A stretch of 12,877 bases of DNA, taken from the NCBI GenBank assembly GCA_021772355.1, contig JAJFMB010000114.1, forward strand, positions 1 through 12,877. The letters run 5' to 3'. The notes beneath the pieces are model-generated. The model was not told the DNA's origin. It searched no databases and saw only the letters and a program-made list of their open reading frames with translations. Origin of the DNA: Chlamydiota bacterium (GTDB taxonomy: Bacteria > Chlamydiota > Chlamydiia > Chlamydiales > JAJFMB01). The translations under genes were made by a program, and so were the position numbers. This document shows positions 6,520-12,877 of this stretch, piece after piece; the first letter of the stretch is position 1, and every line of letters starts with the position of its first letter.

Positions 6520-7947
6520 ATGCTTTCACCTGAAAACTATCTCATCATTATACAACTTTTCCCTCGTCTTTTGGGTTTTGTATATTTTTTTGCTTTTGGA
6601 GCATTTTTGTTTCAAATGAAAGGATTGTTTGGAAAAAACGGTATTCTTCCCGTCGCCCGCTACCTTCACTTAGCAAAAGCTTACTACGGTAAAAAAGCGT
6701 ACAGAAAAGTGCCTTCCCTTTTTTGGATCAATGCAAGCGATGCAGCATTAATGATAGTGCCTGCTTTGGGAACGTGCTTCTCAATCCTCCTAATTTTTGG
6801 GTTTTACCCTGCCATCCTACTACCACTTCTCCTCATTCTCTACCTCTCAATACTCACTGTAGGACAAGATTTCTTAAGTTTTGGCTGGGAATCTCTGCTT
6901 ATGGAAATTACCTATTTTGCCATTTTAATGAGCCTAACAACAACTCCCAATCTGATGGTGTGGTTTGGAGTGAATGTACTTATTTTCCGTTTTCACTTTC
7001 TCGCTGGAGTACTGAAACTTCAAGCCAGCGATCCCAACTGGAAAAACTGGACGGCAATGTGCTACCACTACCAAACACAGCCTATACCCAACATTGCCGC
7101 ATGGTTTGTCCATAAATTTCCTCGTTGGGTGCATAAGATGGGAACCGCAACCACCTTATTTATCGAAATCGCCGCCCCTTTCCTTGTACTAGGTACCGAT
7201 GAGATGCGCTTAGTTGCATTTGTTTTTCTTTTCGGTTTGCAATTGATGATTTGGATGACAGGGAATTTTTCCTACCTAAACTACCTTACAGCAGTTTTAG
7301 TCACCTTGTTACTAAGTGACAGCTACCTTGCGCCTCTATTCGGCTCGGCTCCCCTACCACTACCAACACCACTTCCTCTTGACATCTTTCTTTCTGTCAT
7401 CGGCTTATGCCTCATCATTGTGCAATTGATCCGCATTTGGCATCAGTTCTTGGCTCATCCCCTCTTCGACAAAATCCTCAAATGGGTGTGGCCTTACTAC
7501 CTCGCCCATTGGCACGCTATCTTTGCCCATATGACGACGACGCGCTATGAAATTATCATCGAAGGAAGTGATGACGGCATTACCTGGAAAGAGTACGGCT
7601 TTTGGTATAAGCCATCCGAGCTCAATCGACGACCACGCCGCATCGCCCCCTACCAGCCCCGTATCGATTGGCAAATGTGGTTTCTCCCCTTCACTTACTA
7701 CGAGCAAGCTGACTGGTTCCAGAGCTTTCTTGAAAAACTTCTAGCAGGCTCTCCGCATGTTCTTAAGCTTATCCGCCACAACCCCTTTCCAAATAAACCT
7801 CCTCGTCACATTCGTTCTCTCACCTACATCTACGAATACAACGATATCAAAACAAAAAATGCCACCGGCAACTGGTGGAAGCGTACATTAGTAGGAAACT
7901 ACTCTCCCATAATTAGCCATTACTCTAACCCCGAAGAGTATCCATAG
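6520..7947 (+). CDS. Lipase maturation factor (LMF1/LMF2) family membrane protein
   Basis: A 475-residue multi-pass protein whose relatives in animals (LMF1) assist lipase folding in the ER; bacterial members are of unknown role. I take the ATG at 6520; an in-frame TTG at 6499 would add seven residues, and neither start has a clear ribosome binding site. Several hydrophobic segments span about residues 10-335. Family signatures are VGQDFLSFGWESLLME (114-129), FRFHFLAGVLKL followed by DPNWKNWTAMCYHYQTQPIP (171-190), and TGNFSYLNYLTA. A soluble C-terminal domain begins near YEIIIEGSDDG (about 343) and contains RIAPYQPRIDWQMWF (374-388), the typical family ending block. The gene stands alone, divergent from the Nudix gene. 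It may help fold an exported enzyme, or the animal function may not carry over. Confidence 0.85.
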   Translation: MLSPENYLIIIQLFPRLLGFVYFFAFGAFLFQMKGLFGKNGILPVARYLHLAKAYYGKKAYRKVPSLFWINASDAALMIVPALGTCFSILLIFGFYPAILLPLLLILYLSILTVGQDFLSFGWESLLMEITYFAILMSLTTTPNLMVWFGVNVLIFRFHFLAGVLKLQASDPNWKNWTAMCYHYQTQPIPNIAAWFVHKFPRWVHKMGTATTLFIEIAAPFLVLGTDEMRLVAFVFLFGLQLMIWMTGNFSYLNYLTAVLVTLLLSDSYLAPLFGSAPLPLPTPLPLDIFLSVIGLCLIIVQLIRIWHQFLAHPLFDKILKWVWPYYLAHWHAIFAHMTTTRYEIIIEGSDDGITWKEYGFWYKPSELNRRPRRIAPYQPRIDWQMWFLPFTYYEQADWFQSFLEKLLAGSPHVLKLIRHNPFPNKPPRHIRSLTYIYEYNDIKTKNATGNWWKRTLVGNYSPIISHYSNPEEYP

Positions 7948-7951
7948 AACC

Positions 7952-7973
7952 CTTTGCCAAAGATATTTTTTTT
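7952..7973 (+). terminator. Weak candidate terminator after the LMF-family gene
   Basis: CTTT (7952-7955) pairs with AAAG (7959-7962) around a three-base loop, followed by ATA and a run of eight T (7966-7973). The stem is very short. A second six-base stem, TACTCT/AGAGTA (7921-7926/7935-7940), lies just upstream inside the end of the gene. The T-run and position are suggestive only. Confidence 0.35.
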
Positions 7974-8008
7974 AAACAGTTCCTATTAAACAGCACATTT
8001 TACCTTCA

Positions 8009-8036
8009 TTGGTATCATTTATTTTTCTGGTATTAA
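8009..8036 (+). promoter_or_regulatory. Possible promoter for the small secreted-protein gene
   Basis: TTGGTA (8009-8014, 4 of 6 to TTGACA) and TATTAA (8031-8036, 4 of 6 to TATAAT) are separated by 16 bases. The start would be near 8043, giving a leader of about 90 bases that contains the hairpin at 8083-8105. The rest of the 187-base gap 7948-8134 shows no gene. Confidence 0.35.
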
Positions 8037-8082
8037 ATCCTCGGATGCGAAAAAATGCAGTTCGTTTTCCGTAAGGAATTGG

Positions 8083-8105
8083 TCTGATGATAAAATTTCA
8101 TCAGA
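8083..8105 (+). promoter_or_regulatory. Perfect 8-bp hairpin in the leader of the small secreted-protein gene
   Basis: TCTGATGA (8083-8090) is the exact reverse complement of TCATCAGA (8098-8105), around the seven-base loop TAAAATT. It ends 17 bases before the AGGAG ribosome binding site (8123-8127) of the gene at 8135. There is no T-run after it, so it looks like a stabilising or regulatory leader element, or a DNA operator, not a terminator. Confidence 0.45.
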
Positions 8106-8134
8106 GCTTTCAAAACCACAACAGGAGATAACAT

Positions 8135-8350
8135 ATGAAACTAGGACGTTTTTTCATTTCAATGCTATTAGTACCTCTTTTCGTAATGACTTCAGGCGTT
8201 TACGCTGAAGACACAGACAACGAAGGTAAAGATCAAGAACAAGCTTTTGAAGTCGAAGGCGTATACCGCTGTGCTGACAACGATGGCGAAGATCAAGAAA
8301 AGCCTTTAGAAGTTGAAAGCGGATGCCGCTGCAAAGGAAAAAAGAAGTAA
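8135..8350 (+). CDS. Small secreted acidic protein with a 20-residue tandem duplication (71 aa)
   Basis: Unrecognised. An excellent AGGAG lies seven bases before the ATG. Residues 1-24 form a signal peptide (basic MKLGR, hydrophobic core, ending SGVYA before EDTD). The mature 47 residues consist of two adjacent units, D28-A47 and D48-K67, sharing D-N-x-G-x-D-Q-E-x-x-x-E-V-E-x-x-x-R-C, with 11 of the first 19 positions identical. The protein ends in a lysine-rich tail (CKGKKK). Each unit is acidic and ends with a cysteine (C46 and C66); the second has an extra one (C64). Without the signal peptide it would be small and soluble outside the inner membrane. The cysteines may allow disulfide bonds. 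A hairpin follows the gene, and the next gene is a membrane sensor kinase; a link between them is only a positional guess. Confidence 0.75.
   Translation: MKLGRFFISMLLVPLFVMTSGVYAEDTDNEGKDQEQAFEVEGVYRCADNDGEDQEKPLEVESGCRCKGKKK
8216..8335 (+). repeat. Tandem repeat, two 60-bp units inside the secreted-protein gene
   Basis: Unit 1 is 8216-8275 and unit 2 is 8276-8335. By hand count about 45 of 60 bases agree, with no gaps. Many differences change the third codon base. This is an in-frame internal duplication of the coding sequence, old enough to have diverged but with the Asp/Glu and Arg-Cys positions kept. Confidence 0.8.
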
Positions 8351-8362
8351 TTTCTTAATTTC

Positions 8363-8386
8363 CAGGGGAGGTGAATAACCTCCCTG
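8363..8386 (+). terminator. Strong hairpin after the secreted-protein gene, possible terminator
   Basis: CAGGGGAGGT (8363-8372) pairs with ACCTCCCTG (8378-8386) with one bulged G and a five-base GAATA loop, starting 13 bases after the stop codon. The sequence after it (CTTGAGGCTTTGTT) is only moderately T-rich, so termination may be partial, separating the abundant small-protein message from the kinase gene, or the hairpin may protect the message 3' end. Confidence 0.5.
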
Positions 8387-8429
8387 CTTGAGGCTTTGTT
8401 ACTCTATTATTTGATAAGATTATTGACGC

Positions 8430-8454
8430 TATAATGAAAATAATCATACATTAT
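8430..8454 (+). promoter_or_regulatory. Consensus -10 element with overlapping inverted repeat ahead of the sensor kinase
   Basis: TATAAT (8430-8435) is a perfect -10. No good -35 stands 16-18 bases upstream; TTGATA at 8411-8416 is only 13 bases away. ATAATG (8431-8436) overlaps the -10 and is repeated inverted as CATTAT (8449-8454), so a dimeric regulator could bind over the promoter and start site. The start would be near 8442, giving a leader of about 34 bases. The region is very A/T-rich, so chance pairing is possible. Confidence 0.4.
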
Positions 8455-8475
8455 TATTTTTAATAGAGTGTAAAA

Positions 8476-10239
8476 ATGTTCAATTTCCGCCAAAAAATCT
8501 TCATTAGCTATCTCGCTCTTTTTTTAGTCTTTCTTGTGCTCGTTTTTCCTTTTGCCTCGCAAACAGTAAAAAAAATCACTGCTAAGGCCATGGAGGACCG
8601 TGCCTCAGAGCTCATCCAGCGAATTCAAAAGGCCCCTAATAACGAAGCACTTATTCGTCGTTTAAAGGACCAAAAACCAGCTATTTTTTTTAGGGTAAGC
8701 GTAATTGACAATGATAAAAGGGTTCTTTACGACTCACATACAAAGCGTTTGCTGGGCGAACAATTTAGTCAGGAATACATTGTTGACCACCCGGAAGTGT
8801 TGCAAGCTTTTCAACGGGGACTCGGCTATCATGTGGGTTACTCTGAGCTTTTAGGTCAAAAATTTGCCTATATGGCCAAAGCGTTTGATTTTCACGGGAA
8901 ACGGTATGTGATCCGCACCGCCTTTCCTTATGAATATGTCTCTGAGCTTTCTCATGACTTCGAAATGGGCTTTTTAGGCCTTTCCGCTGCCGTTCTCCTT
9001 TTATTTAGTGTGATGACATGGTTTATCATCAATCACTTGACAAGACCGATTCAACAAATCATAGAAGCTGTAAGACCCTATCAAAAAGGGCTCACCACAA
9101 CCATCCCTGAGATAGAGCTATCATCTGTAAACCCATCCGATGACTTCGGGAAACTCGCCTTCACATTAAATTCCCTCTCTTCCAAAGTGCAAAAACATAT
9201 CGACACCTTAACCCACGAGCGTAACGAAAAAGAGTCTGTCTTAGAAGCGTTGACAGAAGGTGTGATCGCTGTGGAAGAAGATATGAAAGTGATCTACGCC
9301 AACTCCAGTGCGCTTAGTCTCTTAGGACTTAAACAGCAAGAGCTTCTAGAGAAGAATTTAGGCGATATCCAGCAGATTAAATGCTATGAACTGCTCGAGC
9401 AGTGCCAAAAAGAGCATAAGATTTTAACAGATACACTCGTCATCAAAAAACCGCGGAAAAAAGAGTATATCGATCTCATCGCAATTCCCAAAAAACAAGA
9501 GAGCGGTGCCATCTTAGTGATGCAAGACAACTCTGTACAACATAAGCTTCTGGAAATGCGCAAAGATTTTGTCGCCAACGCCTCACACGAACTCAAAACA
9601 CCGATCACGATTATAAGCGGTTTTGCCGAGGCTCTTCATGACAATCCTGATCTACCCCCTGAAAAAAATCTTGAAATCACAGATAAGATCACAAGAAACT
9701 GTGAAAGAATGAGCACTTTAATTAAAGACCTTCTCACTCTTTCCGACATCGAAAATATTCCTGAAACGCGCTTAATGGAGTGCGATCTCTCCGCGCTAAT
9801 GAGAACAGTTTGTCCTATGGTAAAGGATGTGTTTTCCGATGCCAACATCACCTTAAAAATCCCTCCAGAGCAGGATATGCACATTATCGGTGATAACAAT
9901 CTCTTGATCATGGCCTTTCTAAATTTGGTAGAAAATGCAGCAAAATATTCTCCTGCCCCCGCTCAGATCACTATCTCAATGCGACAGAAAGAGGAGTGGA
10001 TAAAAATCAAAATTGCCGATCAAGGATATGGAATTCCGCCTGAGGATCTAGAACATATTTTTACTCGCTTCTATCGCGCCGACAAATCCCGTTCCAAACA
10101 GATCGGAGGGACAGGACTCGGTCTTTCTATTGTCGAGTTGATCATACAAAAACACTTTGGGCATATCAAAGTCCAATCAGAAGTAGGAAAAGGAACGACT
10201 TTTACCATTTCACTACCCATCAAAAGAGATACCCATTAA
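8476..10239 (+). CDS. PhoR-like sensor histidine kinase
   Basis: A complete 587-residue membrane kinase. Residues 8-28 form the first membrane helix; about 30-162 is an extracytoplasmic sensor of the PhoR/sCache type (FFRVSVIDNDKRVLYDS, then a segment ending RTAFPYEYV); 164-185 is the second helix; HAMP follows from LTRPIQQI (188-195). A PAS domain covers about 250-345 (VLEALTEGVIAVEED, VIYANSSALSLLG). HisKA carries H371 in NASHELKTPI. The ATPase has the N box LNLVENAAKYSP (N487), D515 in ADQGYGI, an F box IFTRFYRAD and GGTGLGLSIVE. All catalytic residues are intact, so it should autophosphorylate and phosphorylate a response regulator. None is encoded next to it here, which is unusual for PhoR/WalK-type kinases. 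The signal is unknown; phosphate or envelope stress are guesses by family likeness. The ribosome binding site is weak (AGAGTG). Confidence 0.92.
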   Translation: MFNFRQKIFISYLALFLVFLVLVFPFASQTVKKITAKAMEDRASELIQRIQKAPNNEALIRRLKDQKPAIFFRVSVIDNDKRVLYDSHTKRLLGEQFSQEYIVDHPEVLQAFQRGLGYHVGYSELLGQKFAYMAKAFDFHGKRYVIRTAFPYEYVSELSHDFEMGFLGLSAAVLLLFSVMTWFIINHLTRPIQQIIEAVRPYQKGLTTTIPEIELSSVNPSDDFGKLAFTLNSLSSKVQKHIDTLTHERNEKESVLEALTEGVIAVEEDMKVIYANSSALSLLGLKQQELLEKNLGDIQQIKCYELLEQCQKEHKILTDTLVIKKPRKKEYIDLIAIPKKQESGAILVMQDNSVQHKLLEMRKDFVANASHELKTPITIISGFAEALHDNPDLPPEKNLEITDKITRNCERMSTLIKDLLTLSDIENIPETRLMECDLSALMRTVCPMVKDVFSDANITLKIPPEQDMHIIGDNNLLIMAFLNLVENAAKYSPAPAQITISMRQKEEWIKIKIADQGYGIPPEDLEHIFTRFYRADKSRSKQIGGTGLGLSIVELIIQKHFGHIKVQSEVGKGTTFTISLPIKRDTH

Positions 10240-10252
10240 TGAACAGGTTCAT
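10239..10252. promoter_or_regulatory. 14-base palindrome between the kinase and moxR genes
   Basis: ATGAAC-AG-GTTCAT begins at the last base of the kinase stop codon. As DNA it is a near-perfect dyad that a dimeric repressor could read; as RNA it makes a five-base-pair hairpin followed 10 bases later by a run of eight or more T (from 10263), so it might be a weak terminator. A second A/T hairpin (10279-10285 with 10290-10296) follows. The rest of 10240-10347 shows only a possible -10 TAGAAT at 10321-10326. Confidence 0.3.
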
Positions 10253-10347
10253 CTCAATATGATTTTTTTTTCACGTAAGAAAAAGATAGCTTTTTCAGGA
10301 AAAACACGCTAACGTCCTAATAGAATCTTGAATGGATTAATATTTCT

Positions 10348-11337
10348 ATGTCTTTTGATTTAAATGAGTTAAGCGAAACTATTCAAACAGTTAACCGCAA
10401 GTTCAATGTGGCGCAAGAAGAGATGAGCAAAGTCATCGTCGGACAAAAAGAGGTAATTGAACGTCTTTTTATCGCACTTCTCTGCGACGGACACGTTTTA
10501 ATTGAAGGACTTCCAGGTCTTGCTAAGACAATGATGATTAATACGTTAGGAAAAGTGATCGATTGTCAATGTAAACGGATTCAGTTCACACCGGACTTGC
10601 TGCCGGCGGATTTAACCGGCACATCGATTTATAATCCTAAAGATGGGACATTTAGTGTCAGCAAAGGACCCATTTTCACCAATCTGCTCCTTGCAGACGA
10701 GATCAACCGCGCTCCTGCAAAAGTGCAATCGGCTCTTTTAGAGGTGATGCAAGAGCGGCAGGTTACGATTGGGGGAAATACCTTCAAAACAGAAGATCCC
10801 TATCTCGTACTCGCAACGCAAAATCCCATCGAACACGAAGGGGTGTATCCTCTTCCTGAAGCGGAAATCGATCGCTTTATGTTAAAGCTGCAAATGGACT
10901 ACCCTAGCATGGAAGAGGAGAAAGAGATCATAAACCGTATGGGAACTCTCGGAGCCATCCCCGAGCCGCAAACAATCCTGCATGCTAATGAGATTAAGGA
11001 GGTTCGCCCCCTTATCGATCGAATTTATATCGATGAGAAAGTCATTGAATATATCCTCTCCCTTGTTTTCGCCAGCAGAAATCCTCAAGAATTTGGAGTA
11101 GATATCGAAGGCTTAGTGATGCACGGCGCTTCGCCTCGAGCAAGTTTAGCTTTAACAGTTGCGAGTAAAGCCTACGCTTTTCTCCAAGGGCGTGCTTATG
11201 TTACGCCTCATGATATCAAGCACATCGGCTACGATGTCCTACGGCATCGCATACGCCGCTCCTATGAAGCAGAATCAGAAGAGATATCACCTGACGACAT
11301 CATCGATCGAATTTTTGAAACCATCCCTGTACCTTAA
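10348..11337 (+). CDS. moxR: MoxR-family AAA+ ATPase
   Basis: A 329-residue cytosolic AAA+ ATPase of the MoxR group, which act as chaperone-like remodelers of vWA-domain and metal-dependent complexes. Walker A is GLPGLAKT (54-61, K60); Walker B is LLLADEIN (113-120, D117 and E118), followed by RAPAKVQSALLEVMQERQVT; sensor 1 is ATQNP (156-160, N159), with the family block GVYPLPEAEIDRF after it. The C-terminal lid ends with HDIKHIGYDVLRHRIR. Length is typical. It stands first in an operon: the DUF58 gene starts two bases after its stop, the usual MoxR-DUF58 pairing. No clear Shine-Dalgarno precedes its ATG (a GGA lies about 14 bases away), and its promoter is not convincing. The partner complex cannot be told from this gene alone. 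Confidence 0.93.
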   Translation: MSFDLNELSETIQTVNRKFNVAQEEMSKVIVGQKEVIERLFIALLCDGHVLIEGLPGLAKTMMINTLGKVIDCQCKRIQFTPDLLPADLTGTSIYNPKDGTFSVSKGPIFTNLLLADEINRAPAKVQSALLEVMQERQVTIGGNTFKTEDPYLVLATQNPIEHEGVYPLPEAEIDRFMLKLQMDYPSMEEEKEIINRMGTLGAIPEPQTILHANEIKEVRPLIDRIYIDEKVIEYILSLVFASRNPQEFGVDIEGLVMHGASPRASLALTVASKAYAFLQGRAYVTPHDIKHIGYDVLRHRIRRSYEAESEEISPDDIIDRIFETIPVP

Positions 11338-11339
11338 AT

Positions 11340-12218
11340 ATGAAAACTCTTGATATCTTCAAGAAGATTAGAAAGATTCAGATCCAAACGACACGCCTTG
11401 CAACAGATGTGCTTGCCGGTCAATATCACTCCATATTTAAAGGGAAGGGAATTGAATTCGAGGAGGTTAGAGAATATCAACCCGGCGATGAAATTCGGAG
11501 TATCGATTGGAATGTGACTGCCCGAATGAACCACCCTTATGTGAAAAGTTATCGCGAAGAGCGGGAGCTTTCCGTGATGCTGCTGGTCGATGTCTCAGCA
11601 TCGTCACACTTTGGCAGCTCAGAGCTATCAAAAGCTGAACTCATTGCTGAGCTGGGAGGTGTTTTGTCTTTCTCGGCGATCAAAAATAACGATCGTATTG
11701 GACTTATCCTCTTTTCTGACCAAGTGGAAAAATATATTCCCCCAAACAAAGGAACTCGGCATGTGCTCCGACTTATTCGAGAACTGTTGCTCTTTAAACC
11801 AAAGAGCCGGGGAACAGATCTCAATGCTGCGCTTAAATTTTATGGCCATATCCAAAGACAAACAGGGATTTGCTTTGTTATTTCAGATTTTATAGCATCG
11901 GATTATGCCCATGAAATGACACTTCTTTCAAAAAAACACGACCTAATTACAATTAGGGTGACAGACCCCTTTGAAATGACTCTACCTACAACAGAAATGC
12001 TACACCTATGCGATCTTGAAACCGGTCAAACCCATATTGTCGATCCATCAAATTCTGCCGTGCAAGAGCAATTAAAACGTTCTCAAGAAAAAAGAGCGCT
12101 CTATCACAAAGAGCTCATAAAAAAAACAGGGATTGGACATCTAGAAATTCAAACCACTCAATCCTATTTACCACTCTTGCAAAACTTCTTTAAATATAGG
12201 GAGAAAGCACGTCAATGA
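11340..12218 (+). CDS. DUF58 protein with vWA-like MIDAS motif
   Basis: A 292-residue protein of the short soluble DUF58 type; no membrane segment is evident. The defining block IEFEEVREYQPGDEIRSIDW is at 38-57. A metal-ion-dependent adhesion site like that of vWA domains is visible: D84-x-S86-x-S88 in LLVDVSASS, T159 in RGTDL, and D183 in VISDF. Such proteins are encoded beside MoxR ATPases and are thought to be their partners in assembling or activating envelope or metal-containing complexes. It starts two bases after moxR with no ribosome binding site of its own, so translation is probably coupled. Its stop codon overlaps the ATG of the next gene (ATGA), again pointing to coupling and to an operon continuing rightwards. 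Confidence 0.9.
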   Translation: MKTLDIFKKIRKIQIQTTRLATDVLAGQYHSIFKGKGIEFEEVREYQPGDEIRSIDWNVTARMNHPYVKSYREERELSVMLLVDVSASSHFGSSELSKAELIAELGGVLSFSAIKNNDRIGLILFSDQVEKYIPPNKGTRHVLRLIRELLLFKPKSRGTDLNAALKFYGHIQRQTGICFVISDFIASDYAHEMTLLSKKHDLITIRVTDPFEMTLPTTEMLHLCDLETGQTHIVDPSNSAVQEQLKRSQEKRALYHKELIKKTGIGHLEIQTTQSYLPLLQNFFKYREKARQ

Positions 12219-12877
12219 GAAGTATGTTCCTTATTTTAGGAATACTCTTTGTTTTCTCTGTTTCAGCTGAAGAAACAGTGTTTGATCAAGATGACAACGG
12301 TTTTTCCGCGCATATCACCCTCTCTTCTGATCACCTGTCTCTCTTTGACAATGTAAGTGTAACCATTACCCTGGAGTTCCCTGAAGGATATCACCCCAAT
12401 TTCGATGCAATCCGCTCTCATCTACTAAAGACGAACAGCGTGGGTGCTCCCCCTTTTTTGCTCATTAGCGAATCCCTTGAAAAACCACAAAAACTTCCCG
12501 GGCAACGCCTTTCGCAAAGCCTAAGCTTGAGCCTCGAACCCCAATTCCCAGGTGCCCATACCCTGACCTTTTACGAAATCCCCTTTCTTGCCGAAAAAAA
12601 ACCGCCTGTCACACTTATTTCCGACCTTTTCACCATAGACGTCACAACACCAAAGCAACCTGTTGCCTTCTACGGCATCTTAGCACCTTTACTCTCCTTT
12701 AATCCTAAACTTCCCGTTGCCATGAACCCGGAAAATCGATGGGATTTATTAGAAAACCCCTCACTCCTTGAGGAAATAAAAGAAAATACCGCCCATGAGC
12801 TAGCAAAAAAGACATTACCTCTTTTTGCCATCAGTGGAGCAGTTCTTGTTTTCAGTCTAATTTTATTTTCCTTATAT
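12215..12877 (+). CDS. Exported membrane-anchored protein of a MoxR/Bat-type operon (cut by window edge)
   Basis: The frame is open from the ATG at 12215 to the right edge (221 codons). The first 18 residues form a signal peptide (MRSMFLILGILFVFSVSA before EETVFDQ). Residues about 30-150 alternate polar and hydrophobic residues as in an Ig-like beta domain (AHITLSSDHLSLFDNVSVTI), a pattern also seen in BatD-type proteins. A hydrophobic segment begins near residue 204 (LPLFAISGAVLVFSLILFSLY) and is probably a membrane anchor; what follows is unseen. Its position directly after moxR and DUF58, with an ATGA overlap, matches operons that carry BatD-like or DUF4381-like proteins and then vWA proteins. 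The exact family is uncertain. AGGGAG lies 11 bases before the start. Confidence 0.75.
   Translation, partial: MRSMFLILGILFVFSVSAEETVFDQDDNGFSAHITLSSDHLSLFDNVSVTITLEFPEGYHPNFDAIRSHLLKTNSVGAPPFLLISESLEKPQKLPGQRLSQSLSLSLEPQFPGAHTLTFYEIPFLAEKKPPVTLISDLFTIDVTTPKQPVAFYGILAPLLSFNPKLPVAMNPENRWDLLENPSLLEEIKENTAHELAKKTLPLFAISGAVLVFSLILFSLY

Noticed and set aside
10279..10296. GAAAAAG/CTTTTTC hairpin as an intrinsic terminator of the kinase gene
   Set aside because: The stem is almost all A-T and no T-run follows its 3' arm, so termination is not supported.

Overview
This looks like a chromosomal segment of a Chlamydiae bacterium, most likely an environmental (Parachlamydiales-type) lineage rather than Chlamydia proper. 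The main reason is the tight mutL-pepP pair, an order I recall from Chlamydia genomes. The other genes here (choloylglycine-hydrolase-type amidase, lipase maturation factor family protein, PhoR-like kinase, MoxR/DUF58 cluster) fit a larger, less reduced chlamydial genome. The assignment rests on recall of family features, not on a search. Coding density is high, genes are short-spaced or overlapping, and I see no insertion sequence, phage gene, CRISPR array, tRNA or rRNA. No gene-free stretch exceeds 300 bases; the longest is 7948-8134.

Layout. (1) Positions 1-1387, minus strand: cca (tRNA CCA-adding enzyme) followed, with a one-base TAATG overlap, by the N-terminus of a TrmH/SpoU-type RNA 2'-O-methyltransferase that runs off the left edge. 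Both are RNA-maturation genes, read from a clear promoter that leaves almost no 5' leader. (2) Positions 1538-4957, plus strand: two small unrecognised genes with strong ribosome binding sites, then mutL and pepP two bases apart. (3) Positions 4940-6456, minus strand: a NUDT15-like Nudix hydrolase coupled by an ATGA overlap to an exported Ntn-type amidase. (4) Positions 6520-7947, plus strand: a multi-pass lipase maturation factor family protein, divergent from the Nudix gene. (5) Positions 8135-10239, plus strand: a 71-residue secreted protein built from a 20-residue tandem duplication, then a complete PhoR-like sensor histidine kinase with no response regulator beside it. (6) Positions 10348-12877, plus strand: MoxR ATPase, DUF58 protein with a MIDAS-like site, and the start of an exported, membrane-anchored, beta-rich protein. 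This is the first part of a MoxR/Bat-type operon that continues off the right edge.

How they work together. The cca-trmH pair serves tRNA/rRNA maturation; mutL serves mismatch repair; pepP serves peptide turnover; MoxR and DUF58 probably act as a chaperone/assembly pair on cell-envelope or vWA-domain partners encoded just downstream. The most unusual points are a MutL whose endonuclease metal-site residues are replaced, the duplicated secreted peptide beside an orphan periplasmic-sensing kinase, a eukaryote-like lipase maturation factor homologue, and the near-leaderless cca promoter. I do not see a convincing wholly new multi-gene system. The best candidates are the secreted peptide/kinase neighbourhood and the small-gene pair ahead of mutL.
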